Virus record (IMG/VR): IMGVR_UViG_3300035703_000228
Location: 1 to 36,847 of that record
DNA from: a virus
Length of the DNA stretch: 36,847 bases
Strand: one strand, 5' to 3'
The notes below the pieces were generated by a model, which saw only the letters and a list, made by a program, of their open reading frames with translations, searched no databases and was not told the DNA's origin. This document shows, piece after piece, positions 20,980-28,703 of the stretch (positions are counted from its first letter, which is position 1; each line of letters starts with the position of its first letter). The translations under genes and the position numbers were made by a program.

Positions 20980-22739
20980 TAGGTGCCCCCGATGAGTCCG
21001 GCTTGTCTGCTGTTGCCGTTGATGAAGACGACGTCGCGGTCATTGATCGCCTCGGAGAGCTGACCGATCAGCCAGTCCGCGGTCTCTCGGCTCGAGAAGA
21101 CGCTGCCCTGGATGACGACCTGGGCGACCTTCGCCTGCGGCTCCTGCGCCTGCTGCGCGTTGCCTGCGGGAGCGCCGCGATTCGCGAGAGCCGACGAGCC
21201 ACCGGAGAGGCCGCTCTGCGTGACGTTTGCCGCGCCGCCAGGGTTCGTCGCTTTGATCTTGGCGATCTGAATCGCGCCCGCGACGGCGACCTTTGCCGCG
21301 GCGGCGAGGTTGGCCGGGAACGGGAGAGTCAGCGCGCGAGTGACGCCCTCGGCGGTGTTGATGACAGCGTTCGCGATTGCGAAGGCCTGTTGAACTTTGA
21401 AGAGCGTCGAATTCTGCGAGGCGAGTGTGGTGAAGAGCTCACCGGCGAGCGAGATCATCGACTGGTTTTTAATCTGCTCAAAGTCGAGGAGCTGTAGGCC
21501 GAAGGCCTGCGCGACATCCATGCGGAAATACTCGAGATCGCTCGCGACCTGGATGCGTTGCGCCGCGGACGACATATCCAATTTCAGCAAGTTGTCGTAG
21601 TGCTGCTGCTGCAACATCTCGACCATTTGAATATGCGACATCTCATGCTGTAGCTCTCGCGCTCGCGCTTCGTTCGATACTTTTTCTCGTCGCTCGGCGG
21701 GTGTCAGCTCCGGTTTTTTTGAAAGATCCGGAACCATAGGCTGCGGGATGTCGATCGGGACATCGACCATCACCGGCTCGAACTGCGACCTCGTCTTGAG
21801 GAGGTCGATCTCGCGGCCGACGTTCGCGATCGCTTGCTCAAGCGCGCGCGGCCCCATGATCACTTTTCCGTTTTCGATGTAGCCCAGGTTCAGAAAAAAC
21901 GGGAGCATCGACTCGCGCGATTCGCGCAGGATTTCGAGCTTGCGCTCGAGTCGCTCGAGCTCACCGCCTCCGCCGACCAGGATGCGGAGCGAGCTGATCC
22001 AAGAGTTCGTCGCCTGGAGCACCGGACCGAGAACGACCGAGGCGAGCGCTGCGAGCTCGATCGCGGTGTTTTTCCCGGCGGTCTTCAGAATGTCGAGCTG
22101 ATCGCCCAGGGTGTCGACCTTTGCGATCGCGTCCTGGGAGACCGGCCCGCCGATCGCGGAGAGCTGCTCGTTGATGTCTTCGGCGTTCGTCCCAATCGCG
22201 ACCAGGGTCGGCACAAGCTCGGCGCCCGACTTGCCGAACAGATCCATCGCTGCGGTCGTGCGAGCGGCCGGATCTTGGATCGAGGCAATGGCGACCGCAA
22301 CGGCCTCGAATTGCTTGTCCGGCGAGAGCGCGAGGATCTGATTCGCGGACAGACCGAGACGATCGAGCGCCTCCCTCGCCTGCTTCGAGCCCTCGCCCGC
22401 CTCGACCAGCGCCTTCTGCATACGGCCGACGGCGCCCGAGACATTCTCGAGCGAGCCGCCAGAGAGCCCGGCTGCGAACTGAAGCCGCTGTAGCGCGTCG
22501 ATCGAGATCCCGGTCTTGACGGCGGTATCGTTCAGAGCGCTCGCGGCCTGGAGCGCCTGGTTGATTACCGCGCCGAACGAGATCCCCGCCGCGACACCTC
22601 CGAGGAGCTTGAAGTTGCTCGTGAGGTTCGAGAGGACGCTGTCTGTCCCCTTGACGTCCTTCTTTACTCGCTCGAGCTCCGAGCGCATCTGCGCGGAGTC
22701 CGCCGCCATTTTGACGACTAGGGTGCCTATGTCAGCCAT
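20979..22739 (-). CDS. Tail tape measure protein (586 aa)
   Basis: Determines tail length and is ejected with DNA. Start MADIGTLVVKMAADSAQMRSEL followed by helical N terminus, a hydrophobic domain (NFKLLGGVAAGISFGAVINQAL), a TP901-type region (DLFGKSGAELVPTL), coiled coils (GGGELERLERKLEILRES) and a hydrophobic region about 440-500 (NLAAAAKVAVAGAIQIAKI). At about 0.15 nm per residue it predicts a tail of about 85-90 nm, short for a siphovirus. Starts 8 bp before the end of the chaperone frame. Confidence 0.93.
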   Translation of the reverse strand: MADIGTLVVKMAADSAQMRSELERVKKDVKGTDSVLSNLTSNFKLLGGVAAGISFGAVINQALQAASALNDTAVKTGISIDALQRLQFAAGLSGGSLENVSGAVGRMQKALVEAGEGSKQAREALDRLGLSANQILALSPDKQFEAVAVAIASIQDPAARTTAAMDLFGKSGAELVPTLVAIGTNAEDINEQLSAIGGPVSQDAIAKVDTLGDQLDILKTAGKNTAIELAALASVVLGPVLQATNSWISSLRILVGGGGELERLERKLEILRESRESMLPFFLNLGYIENGKVIMGPRALEQAIANVGREIDLLKTRSQFEPVMVDVPIDIPQPMVPDLSKKPELTPAERREKVSNEARARELQHEMSHIQMVEMLQQQHYDNLLKLDMSSAAQRIQVASDLEYFRMDVAQAFGLQLLDFEQIKNQSMISLAGELFTTLASQNSTLFKVQQAFAIANAVINTAEGVTRALTLPFPANLAAAAKVAVAGAIQIAKIKATNPGGAANVTQSGLSGGSSALANRGAPAGNAQQAQEPQAKVAQVVIQGSVFSSRETADWLIGQLSEAINDRDVVFINGNSRQAGLIGGT

Positions 22740-23390
22740 GCTTCACCATTGCTTGCAGAATCGCTCGCTGTTCGGCGACCGATTGCGACTTGGGAGTCGT
22801 GTCTTTTTTCGGGATGAAGTCGTCCGGGTTCCAGGCCTTGCCGCCCTTCTTCGGCCCTGCGGCGTTCGCCGTCGTGGATGCGAGCATTCCCATGCGCCAC
22901 ATCTCGACGTCGTAGCCGAAAGGCTCGAGCCCGTAGAACGCGATCCAGTAGGTGAACTCTGCGGAGCTCATTCGCTCCTGGAGCTCGCCCACCGTCGCGC
23001 CGAGTTGCGCTGCGAGGCGGAACCACATCAGTAGCTCCGGCTCGCCCGCTATTTTTTTTCAGCGTCTCCGACCGCGTTATCGGTGAGGAGCGACGCCTCG
23101 AGGATCGCCTTCGACAGTTGCGATAGGACCGCGCCGTCGAGCTTCGCGACCTCGAGAGGATCGTCGAAGAGACGGACGCCTTCCGCATCGCAGAGACCGA
23201 GCGAGACGACCTTGTAATCGGCGAGCGGTTCGCCCCCTTTCGAGGCCTCCGCTGCCCATTGCTGCAAGGTCACGCGCTCCCCGCCCGAGAGCCCGCGGAT
23301 GTAGAGCTTGACGCCCTGCACCTCGAGCTCACGGACGGAGGCCTTCGAGAACGCGCTGCTGATCGTTGCCTTGAGCAGCTCGCGGCTCAT
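22732..23390 (-). CDS. Tail chaperone fusion made by -1 frameshift (gpGT-like)
   Basis: Joined product of about 219 residues: the 113-residue gpG-like frame slips by -1 at the A8 run (23052-23059), reads ATA GCG GGC and enters the downstream frame containing MWFRLAAQLGATVGELQERM and ending AILQAMVKHG. The downstream frame is open up to the slip site, just as in lambda gpG/gpGT. The T-like part would bind the tape measure while the G part binds the tail tube protein. Independent initiation at the ATG at 23028 is possible but has no clear ribosome site. Confidence 0.85.
23049..23390 (-). CDS. Tail assembly chaperone, gpG-like (113 aa)
   Basis: Lies between tail tube and tape measure genes. Start MSRELLKATISSAFSKASVREL, core VKLYIRGLSGGERVTLQQW and YKVVSLGLCDAEGVRLFDD as in phage tail chaperones. 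It ends GAA AAA AAA TAG, with the stop directly after the slippery A run. The abundant short form should exceed the fusion form. Confidence 0.88.
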   Translation of the reverse strand: MSRELLKATISSAFSKASVRELEVQGVKLYIRGLSGGERVTLQQWAAEASKGGEPLADYKVVSLGLCDAEGVRLFDDPLEVAKLDGAVLSQLSKAILEASLLTDNAVGDAEKK

Positions 23391-23812
23391 TACGGAGTCA
23401 CCGTCGGGAGCGCGGTGATCTCGATCGTCACGTTCGCGACGACCTCGGCACCTTCAGCCGTGAAGGCGTCCAGGTCGAACTTCGTCACCAGGCCGGGGAA
23501 CTGCACCTGGTAGGCGCCGCCATCCGACAGGATGATCTGATAGTTGCCTGCGGTGCCCGCGACGAGCTTCGTCCGCATTGCTTCGTGAGCGGCGACGCTG
23601 CCGTCAAAGAGCAGCTTCAGCTCGACGTTCATCGGATCGTGCGATCCGATCATGCGCGTCGGGTAGCTCGAGTCCATCGTGTAGACGTCGACGGTCTTGC
23701 GGTTGTAGCCGCTCCACTTGATTTCCTGCACCTGGGCCAGGGTTGAGAACACCTCCGGGGAGGCGGCGTTGCCGACCTTAAAGAGGGTGCCGGTCGAAAT
23801 ACTTGCAGCCAT
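23390..23812 (-). CDS. Major tail tube protein
   Basis: 140 residues from ATG 23812 (GGAG eight bases upstream). Forms the stacked rings of the tail tube. Sequence STGTLFKVGNAASPEVFSTL, QVQEIKWSGYNRKTVDVYTM and the C-terminal VTIEITALPTV are typical of lambda gpV/HK97-like tube proteins of this size. Preceded by two intrinsic terminators with no spacing to its ribosome site. Stop overlaps the chaperone region at 23390. Confidence 0.88.
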   Translation of the reverse strand: MAASISTGTLFKVGNAASPEVFSTLAQVQEIKWSGYNRKTVDVYTMDSSYPTRMIGSHDPMNVELKLLFDGSVAAHEAMRTKLVAGTAGNYQIILSDGGAYQVQFPGLVTKFDLDAFTAEGAEVVANVTIEITALPTVTP

Positions 23813-23824
23813 TGTGATCACTCC

Positions 23825-23848
23825 AAAAAAAAGACCGCCGAGGCGGTC
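23825..23848 (-). terminator. Intrinsic terminator 2 upstream of tail tube
   Basis: Transcript sense: GACCGCC-TC-GGCGGTC (arms 23833-23839 and 23842-23848; loop effectively CTCG) followed by eight T (23825-23832). The T-run is immediately followed by the GGAG ribosome site of the tail tube gene. Confidence 0.85.
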
Positions 23849-23860
23849 GTTGTTGAAAGG

Positions 23861-23884
23861 AAAAAAAAGGCGCCCGAAGGCGCC
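23861..23884 (-). terminator. Intrinsic terminator 1 after tail terminator gene
   Basis: Transcript sense: GGCGCC-TTCG-GGCGCC (23884-23869) with an exceptionally stable UUCG loop, then eight T (23861-23868). Located 25 bp after the stop of the tail-terminator gene. Confidence 0.88.
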
Positions 23885-23908
23885 GAGGGATATGGAAGCT
23901 CTAACCCA

Positions 23909-24295
23909 TCACCGATAAACGAATTCAAAGTCCTGCTGAACGATTCGCATCGTTCGATCGCCGAGCGCGTCGGCTTGCTCCTGCTGTTGCGACAAGCGCG
24001 ACATCAGGACCGTCACTCCGCTCTGCGTTCCAGACCATCCGTCGAGACCGACGCGAATCGCCTCGACGACCGGCGCTACCTGGGACATCGTTTCGCCAAC
24101 CGTCTCGATGCGTAGCACCGCGCGAAAGAGGAGCGGGTTGTTCCCCAGGGTGCGCGCCATGCCTTGCCCGCTTGTGCGGCTTACGGCGACCGCCGGGAGC
24201 GTCGGCTCCTGGACGATGATCTCGCGGTAAACCCGAGACCCGGCGCCGGTGTTCAGCGCGGAGACCTTTGCGATGATTGCGTTCTCGATGCTCAC
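23909..24295 (-). CDS. Tail terminator/completion protein (DUF3168-like)
   Basis: 128 residues. The pattern IENAIIAKVSAL at the start, REIIVQEPTLPAVAVSRTSG, then RIETVGETMSQVAPVVEAIR and a C-terminal beta strand IVQQDFEFVYR fits the DUF3168/lambda gpU-like group that caps the tail. Position between the gp10-like protein and tail tube agrees. Last gene before the tandem terminators. Confidence 0.8.
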   Translation of the reverse strand: MSIENAIIAKVSALNTGAGSRVYREIIVQEPTLPAVAVSRTSGQGMARTLGNNPLLFRAVLRIETVGETMSQVAPVVEAIRVGLDGWSGTQSGVTVLMSRLSQQQEQADALGDRTMRIVQQDFEFVYR

Positions 24296-24813
24296 GGATC
24301 GACGAGCCCCTCTGTGTCGGCTGCGCGCTCGCGCAGTCTCTTCTCGATTCGGGTGATGCCCTGGCGCAAGATGCGCTGAAACTCTGGAAGGATGCCGCTG
24401 CGTGTTGCGTCCCAGGCAGGACCGAACCAGGGTTTCGCGTTGACGCGACGCCCGCTCGGACCGCGGACGCGGTGACCGAACTCGACGAGGTGTCCGTAGA
24501 AAATCCCGCGACGCTTCCGGTTGTAGTAGACGTTTTGCAGCGCGACAGCGCGTCGGTCCTTCTTCTTCGGCCCGACCTGGACGGCGACGGTCTCGCTGCC
24601 CTTCGGTCGCACCGTGACAATCCGCACCGACTCTGCGAGAGCTCCCGATCGAGCGAAGCTCTCCGCGTTCGAGGTCGCCTGGCGCTCTAGCTTGATCAGC
24701 GAGCGACGACTTGCCCGAGTGAGGAGCCGCTTCGCCGCTATAGCATCGAGCTCGAGCAGTCGCGCCTCGAGCTCCTTCAGTCCCTCGACCTTAATGTCGG
24801 TGACGATCGGCAC
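24292..24813 (-). CDS. HK97 gp10-like head-tail joining protein
   Basis: 173 residues from GTG 24813 (GAGAGG eight bases upstream; overlaps the previous stop as TAGTG). Start PIVTDIKVEGLKELEARLLEL, then basic region and RRGIFYGHLVEFGHR, with PAWDATR further on: the HK97 gp10 pattern (YxxxVExG-like, PxxxxA). Connects the head completion proteins to the tail. Stop overlaps the next ATG by 4 bp. Confidence 0.85.
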   Translation of the reverse strand: MPIVTDIKVEGLKELEARLLELDAIAAKRLLTRASRRSLIKLERQATSNAESFARSGALAESVRIVTVRPKGSETVAVQVGPKKKDRRAVALQNVYYNRKRRGIFYGHLVEFGHRVRGPSGRRVNAKPWFGPAWDATRSGILPEFQRILRQGITRIEKRLRERAADTEGLVDP

Positions 24814-25139
24814 TAGACGAACCTCTCGACGCAAAGGAGCTGGAGCTCGCGGTTGCGCTCGTCGCGGTTTATCACCGACTGAATGTCAAAATAGCGCGAG
24901 CCGAACTTGACGCGATCCTTCGGCGTGAGCGTAACGCCCGAGATCGGACGGATGACGATCCGCGTTGAGACCTCGCTCTGCATCTGCGCCGCGGCGAAAT
25001 ACTCGCGGCCGTTGAGCGGTTCGACGGACGCCCAGACCGTACCGAGCGACGCCCAGGTCGGCGTCTGGTCTCCGTACTGGTCGATCGCGTCGGTCGCCCG
25101 CTGAACGGTGACCCGATGTCGAAGGCGCCCGGCCTGCAT
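24813..25139 (-). CDS. Head-tail adaptor (SPP1 gp16 / HK97 gp9-like)
   Basis: 108 residues. Start MQAGRLRHRVTVQRATDAID, then TWASLGTVWASVEPLNGREY and a small beta-barrel sequence (RIVIRPISGVTLTPKDRV, FDIQSVINRDERNREL). These are textbook features of the phage head-tail joining family (PF05521 type). TGATG coupled to the connector gene. Confidence 0.92.
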   Translation of the reverse strand: MQAGRLRHRVTVQRATDAIDQYGDQTPTWASLGTVWASVEPLNGREYFAAAQMQSEVSTRIVIRPISGVTLTPKDRVKFGSRYFDIQSVINRDERNRELQLLCVERFV

Positions 25140-25714
25140 CAGAACACCTTGAACGGTGACAGGAGCGCGGTGAATCCGAGCGGAAACTCGGTGACGATCG
25201 TTCCGGTAAGCGTCGCTTCGCGGTTCTCGTAGAGGTGCGCGATCATCAGCTTGATCGCCGCCTTGATTGCAGGCGGTACGTCAGTCGGCGCACCGTAGCC
25301 CGCGACGTAGCGGATGCGGACGTCGTTGATGTGACCGCGCGAGCTCGGCCAGGTCTGGTTATAGGCCTGGAAGATCTTCCCAGGTTGCGCGAACGGGCCC
25401 GCGTCGTTGACGACCTGGTAGGTGTTCGCCGCGAGCGTCTGCGTGTTGCCCTCGATGTCGATGTAGGTGATCGCGGTGACACTTGCGAGCGGCGCCTTCG
25501 GGAGCTGAAAGTAGAGCGGGAACTGGTCGACCTTGAGCTCCCAGGTCGTATTCACGAACGAGCGCCCGGTGTAGGCCTCGGCGTATTCGCGCGCGGCCTT
25601 CGTGAGCGCGAAGAGGATCTCGTCGTCCTGGTTGCCGTCGATGCGGCAATGCGAGCGCGCCTCTTCGACCGTTACCGGCTCACCCGCCGGAGCTGTGATC
25701 AGGGTGTGATTCAT
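25139..25714 (-). CDS. Head-tail connector (gp6 / phiE125 gp8-like)
   Basis: 191 residues. Start ITAPAGEPVTVEEARSHCRI and DDEILFALTKAAREYAEAYTGR are typical of phiE125 gp8/HK97 gp6-like connectors that form a ring under the portal. C-terminal helices (VPPAIKAAIKLMIAHLYENRE) are also typical. ATGA overlap with the gene before. Confidence 0.92.
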   Translation of the reverse strand: MNHTLITAPAGEPVTVEEARSHCRIDGNQDDEILFALTKAAREYAEAYTGRSFVNTTWELKVDQFPLYFQLPKAPLASVTAITYIDIEGNTQTLAANTYQVVNDAGPFAQPGKIFQAYNQTWPSSRGHINDVRIRYVAGYGAPTDVPPAIKAAIKLMIAHLYENREATLTGTIVTEFPLGFTALLSPFKVF

Positions 25715-25986
25715 AACTGCCGCACCTGTACCAGGACCGAGCGGTCCTCAATGCGTCCGCCCGGAGTCGTGACGCGGTTCGTGATGAGGTAGTCCGTCCC
25801 GGCGACTCCGCCGGAGAGGAAGGCGCGCGTCACGTTCGCCGTCACACCTTCCGAGACGATCGAGAGCGCTGCGGGAATTTCCCAGGCCGAGGTCGTGACC
25901 GCGTCCCCGTTCAGCCAGGGATTCCAGTCGACCTCGAAGTCGATCGTCGAGTTCGGATCTTTTGTGAATGCCGCGATGATCGTCAT
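25711..25986 (-). CDS. Small virion protein, fibre/tail-adaptor type
   Basis: 91 residues. Pattern FTKDPNSTIDFEVDWNPWL, a middle with beta strands and the C-terminal TDYLITNRVTTPGGRIEDRS, ending in a basic strand. Similar small proteins beside head-tail connectors are annotated as phage fibre-tail adaptor proteins; probably an Ig-like fold. Coupled by ATGA on both sides. Confidence 0.6.
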   Translation of the reverse strand: MTIIAAFTKDPNSTIDFEVDWNPWLNGDAVTTSAWEIPAALSIVSEGVTANVTRAFLSGGVAGTDYLITNRVTTPGGRIEDRSVLVQVRQL

Positions 25987-27524
25987 GCAGCGATTCTCCT
26001 GTTATTGCGTGAGACCTTGATCGTGCGGCCTTCCGCTTCGACCTCGATCGAACTGTCAGCGCCGACCTTGAGCGTCGAGCGCTGCGGAATAATTTCGCGG
26101 CGATCCTGGAACGGAACCTTCAGCTCTCGAGAGTCCGGCGTGAAGGTGCGATTCCGTAGCCGTCCGCTGACGGTCGCATCGCCCTCCGCGTCGCCATCGA
26201 CGGAGCCGCGTCCGATTGCCTGTCCGCTGATCTCGGCGGCGCCGTAGACCAGGCCCAGGATCGGACCGCGTCCGTAGATCGTGACGATCGAGCTCGCCTC
26301 GCCCGCCGCGTCGCCGACCTGGCGCCCGTAGGCGAGGATCGAAGCGCTCGCGCTTGAGGTGCCGCTCTCGTTGCCGTCGACCGCGCCGCGCCCGTAGGCC
26401 GGAACATCCTCGACGGTGCTCTCGCCCGAGATGGCGCCCTGGACGATTGAGCGCCCGTCGATCGAGGCCTCGACCGTGGCGTCGCCCGCGATCGAGCCGG
26501 AGCCCATCCCGAAGGCGCGCGCCTCGGCGCTGACCGTCGCCTCTCCTGCGATCGAGCCGTCCGTCCGGCCGAATGCCAGGATGACCGCGCTCGAGCTCGA
26601 GGAGCCGATCGCCGCGCCAGGTGCGGAGATCTTCCGCTGCCCGGAGCCCTCGACCGTTGCCAAGCCTTCGGCGGAGCCGGAGCCCTGGGCGGTTGCCAGG
26701 ATGTCGCCGGACACCGAGCTCGAGGAGCTCGAGAAGCCCTCGGCCGTAGCGGTCGCCAGGATTTCGCCGCTCGCCGCCGCAGAGCCCGCAGAGGCGGCAT
26801 CTGCCCGACCGTAGGCGAGGACATCCCCCGCGATCGTGCTCGCCCCCTGCGCCGCCCCATTAGCCGGGAAGACGCCCTGGATTGAGCCGTCGACCGTCGA
26901 GGTGCCGGACGTTTCGCCGCGGCTCGAGAACCTTGCGGTCCCCGAGGCGGTTGCAGTCGCCGAGCCCTCGGCCTGGCCGGATGCCTGTCCGGTTGCGAAC
27001 GCATCGCCCGAGACCGACGAGCTGCCCGAGCTCGAAGCGTCGAGCCCGGTGCGCGCCTGGACGTCGGCCGCGACCGTTGCCGTGCCCGCCGCAGCGCCCT
27101 CGCCCTCGATGCGCCCGGAGCCGTCGGCGGTTGCCGTGGAGCTCGAGCTCGAGGAGGCAGAGATCGGCCCCGACGCGATGACCGTGCCGTCGACCGTTGC
27201 AGATCCCGTCGAGCTTGCGCTCGAGGAGCCCTGCGCGCTGATTGACGCGGAGGTCGCGCCGGTTCCATCAGCGGAGCCGGTTGCCCTGGCGAATGCTCGA
27301 GAGGTTGCCGACGTCGTCGACGAACCCGCGGAGCTTGCGATCGGACGACCGATCGCGTCGATGTCACCTTCGACCGTTGCCGAACCGACACTCGCGCCCG
27401 GCGAGTAGATCTTCGGAACGAGCGCGCCGGTGACGGTCGCCGACCCTGCGGCCGTACCGTAGAGGGTGTCCCCTACGGCATAGCCGAAAAGCCAGTAGTC
27501 GCTCTGGACGTATAGGCCGCTCAT
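25983..27524 (-). CDS. Repetitive Ala/Gly/Ser-rich virion protein (513 aa)
   Basis: Residues about 20-450 consist of imprecise repeats of roughly 22-26 residues of the type GSATVSGDILAxGRAxGxAxG, with Ser-rich stretches (SSSSSSTATADGS). The C-terminal 55 residues are different, charged and strand-rich (SRELKVPFQDRREIIPQ, RTIKVSRNNRRIAA), and probably form the attachment domain. N terminus YVQSDYWLFGYAVGDTLYG is aromatic. Probably an extended beta-structured decoration or fibre. GGAGG ribosome site. Long open frames on the opposite strand here are by-products of the repeats. Function unknown. Confidence 0.75.
   Translation of the reverse strand: MSGLYVQSDYWLFGYAVGDTLYGTAAGSATVTGALVPKIYSPGASVGSATVEGDIDAIGRPIASSAGSSTTSATSRAFARATGSADGTGATSASISAQGSSSASSTGSATVDGTVIASGPISASSSSSSTATADGSGRIEGEGAAAGTATVAADVQARTGLDASSSGSSSVSGDAFATGQASGQAEGSATATASGTARFSSRGETSGTSTVDGSIQGVFPANGAAQGASTIAGDVLAYGRADAASAGSAAASGEILATATAEGFSSSSSSVSGDILATAQGSGSAEGLATVEGSGQRKISAPGAAIGSSSSSAVILAFGRTDGSIAGEATVSAEARAFGMGSGSIAGDATVEASIDGRSIVQGAISGESTVEDVPAYGRGAVDGNESGTSSASASILAYGRQVGDAAGEASSIVTIYGRGPILGLVYGAAEISGQAIGRGSVDGDAEGDATVSGRLRNRTFTPDSRELKVPFQDRREIIPQRSTLKVGADSSIEVEAEGRTIKVSRNNRRIAA
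26150..27480. repeat. Degenerate coding repeats, about 70 bp period
   Basis: Recurring GAG-CTC-GAG, CCG-TCG and GCG-ACC-GT blocks in the repetitive protein gene. Periodicity is seen at protein level (G-x-A-T-V-x-G-x-I); DNA units are diverged. Not CRISPR: no constant repeat-spacer alternation. Confidence 0.6.
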
Positions 27525-27567
27525 TTAACCTCCGAGCCGGTCTCGAAGTCGGACGCGGCCAGTTTCA

Positions 27568-27735
27568 TCACGGAGCCGGATCAGCTCCTTCTGCCTTCGG
27601 TGCGAGCTGCGGTTGCGCCTGGCGTTGCAGCTTGTCGATCAATCCGGCGACAACCTCGAAGGGTTGCTTTGCGAGTGATGCCAGGACGACATTCGCCTCT
27701 TCGGCGGTGAGTTCAAACTTCAAGACGTTATTCAC
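27568..27735 (-). CDS. Small helical phage protein (55 aa)
   Basis: GTG start at 27735 chosen because GGAG lies five bases upstream; the longer frame lacks such a site. Sequence MNNVLKFELTAEEANVVLAS continues with KQPFEVVAGLIDKLQRQAQ. Small proteins of this kind (ELT-xEE-xxVL-xLxxQPF) accompany fibre genes in many phages. Unknown function. Confidence 0.65.
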   Translation of the reverse strand: MNNVLKFELTAEEANVVLASLAKQPFEVVAGLIDKLQRQAQPQLAPKAEGADPAP

Positions 27736-27766
27736 AAGATCTCCGAGTTGTGGCTCAAGAAAAACA

Positions 27767-28330
27767 TCACGGCGCGCTGTCAACACTAAAGTCGATCGTC
27801 GCGGTGTCTAGTACAGACCCGCTAGACGCAAGCCGAATCTCTATCGAAAGTGACCGCTCGACAAAGTTGTTCGTCGCGCTCAACGTCCAGTCGCGAGTCG
27901 TCGACAAGCTGATCCAAGATCCCGTCGTTCCGCCGACCGACCCGCCCGAGCCGGACCAGGTTGCATAGACCTCGAACTGCGAAGCGGTCCCCGCGACGAG
28001 CCACTCGCCGCTGATCGACACGAGCGTTCCGGAATTGTTTGTTCGAGACGCTTGCCCGTTACTCGAGAGACGGTAAGTGGCGGTTGCAGTTCCGCCGATA
28101 CCGGCCTTCGAGAAGTTGAATGCCGACTGGTTAGAGATGGCGACGCTCGCGTTCGACTTCCCGTAAAAGTTTGAGAGCGAAATCGCGCCGCTCGCGACGC
28201 CCGCTAGGGTTCGCAGCGCCGTCTCGTTGAGACTGCTCGTCGCGGTTGCAGACCGACCGAGCTCGAGGTTGATAGATTGTCCGGAAGTCGATCCGCCGAT
28301 GCTGATCGCTCCGGAGCTATTGAGAGGCAT
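27767..28330 (-). CDS. Putative virion/fibre-associated protein (187 aa)
   Basis: Start MPLNSSGAISIGGSTSGQSI, then NLELGRSATATSSLNETALR and ISLSNFYGKS: a recurrent N-terminal motif in phage structural proteins. The rest is Ser/Thr/Gly-rich beta structure (TWSGSGGSVGGTTG, RSLSIEIRLASSGS). Likely a virion or tail-fibre accessory. Start overlaps the previous stop as TAATG. Confidence 0.65.
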   Translation of the reverse strand: MPLNSSGAISIGGSTSGQSINLELGRSATATSSLNETALRTLAGVASGAISLSNFYGKSNASVAISNQSAFNFSKAGIGGTATATYRLSSNGQASRTNNSGTLVSISGEWLVAGTASQFEVYATWSGSGGSVGGTTGSWISLSTTRDWTLSATNNFVERSLSIEIRLASSGSVLDTATIDFSVDSAP

Positions 28331-28692
28331 TAGGCCGCGACGTCAGCCGGTGCTGCGGGAGCTTCCGGCTCCGGCGCCCAGGGGAGCGGCTTCTGCTCGA
28401 GCGCGGCCTTCTCGACCTCCTTCGCGACGACGTAGCCGATGTGCGCCTGGTACGGTGCGAGCTGATCTTCCTGCGACCACACCCAGGCCTCGACCTCCGC
28501 GGGAGTGAGCTGCGAAAAGTCGACGAAATTCTCGGGAGCCGGATCGCCAACGTTGACCGAGATCGGAAGCTCAAAGCTGCACCCGCTGTCGATGCCCTTT
28601 AGCGTGACGTCGACCTCCTTCACTACGTTTTGCAATTCGCCGACGTTGTGAACTCGGACCGCGTTAATCTTCAGCGTGTATTCGATAGCCAT
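28330..28692 (-). CDS. Small fibre-region protein (120 aa)
   Basis: N terminus MAIEYTLKINAVRVHNVGEL and VVKEVDVTLKGID form a strand-rich domain; the middle (DFSQLTPAEVEAWVWSQED) is conserved-looking among small phage proteins found next to fibre genes (DUF7936-like). C terminus is Pro/Ala-rich. Could be a fibre assembly accessory. Function unknown. Confidence 0.6.
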   Translation of the reverse strand: MAIEYTLKINAVRVHNVGELQNVVKEVDVTLKGIDSGCSFELPISVNVGDPAPENFVDFSQLTPAEVEAWVWSQEDQLAPYQAHIGYVVAKEVEKAALEQKPLPWAPEPEAPAAPADVAA

Positions 28693-28703
28693 TCTGAATG
28701 CTC

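Noticed and set aside
26120-27391. 423-codon minus-strand frame and long plus-strand frames in the same place
   Set aside because: Side effect of GC-rich repeats in the 513-residue protein gene; extremely Arg/Pro/Ser-rich and no ribosome site.
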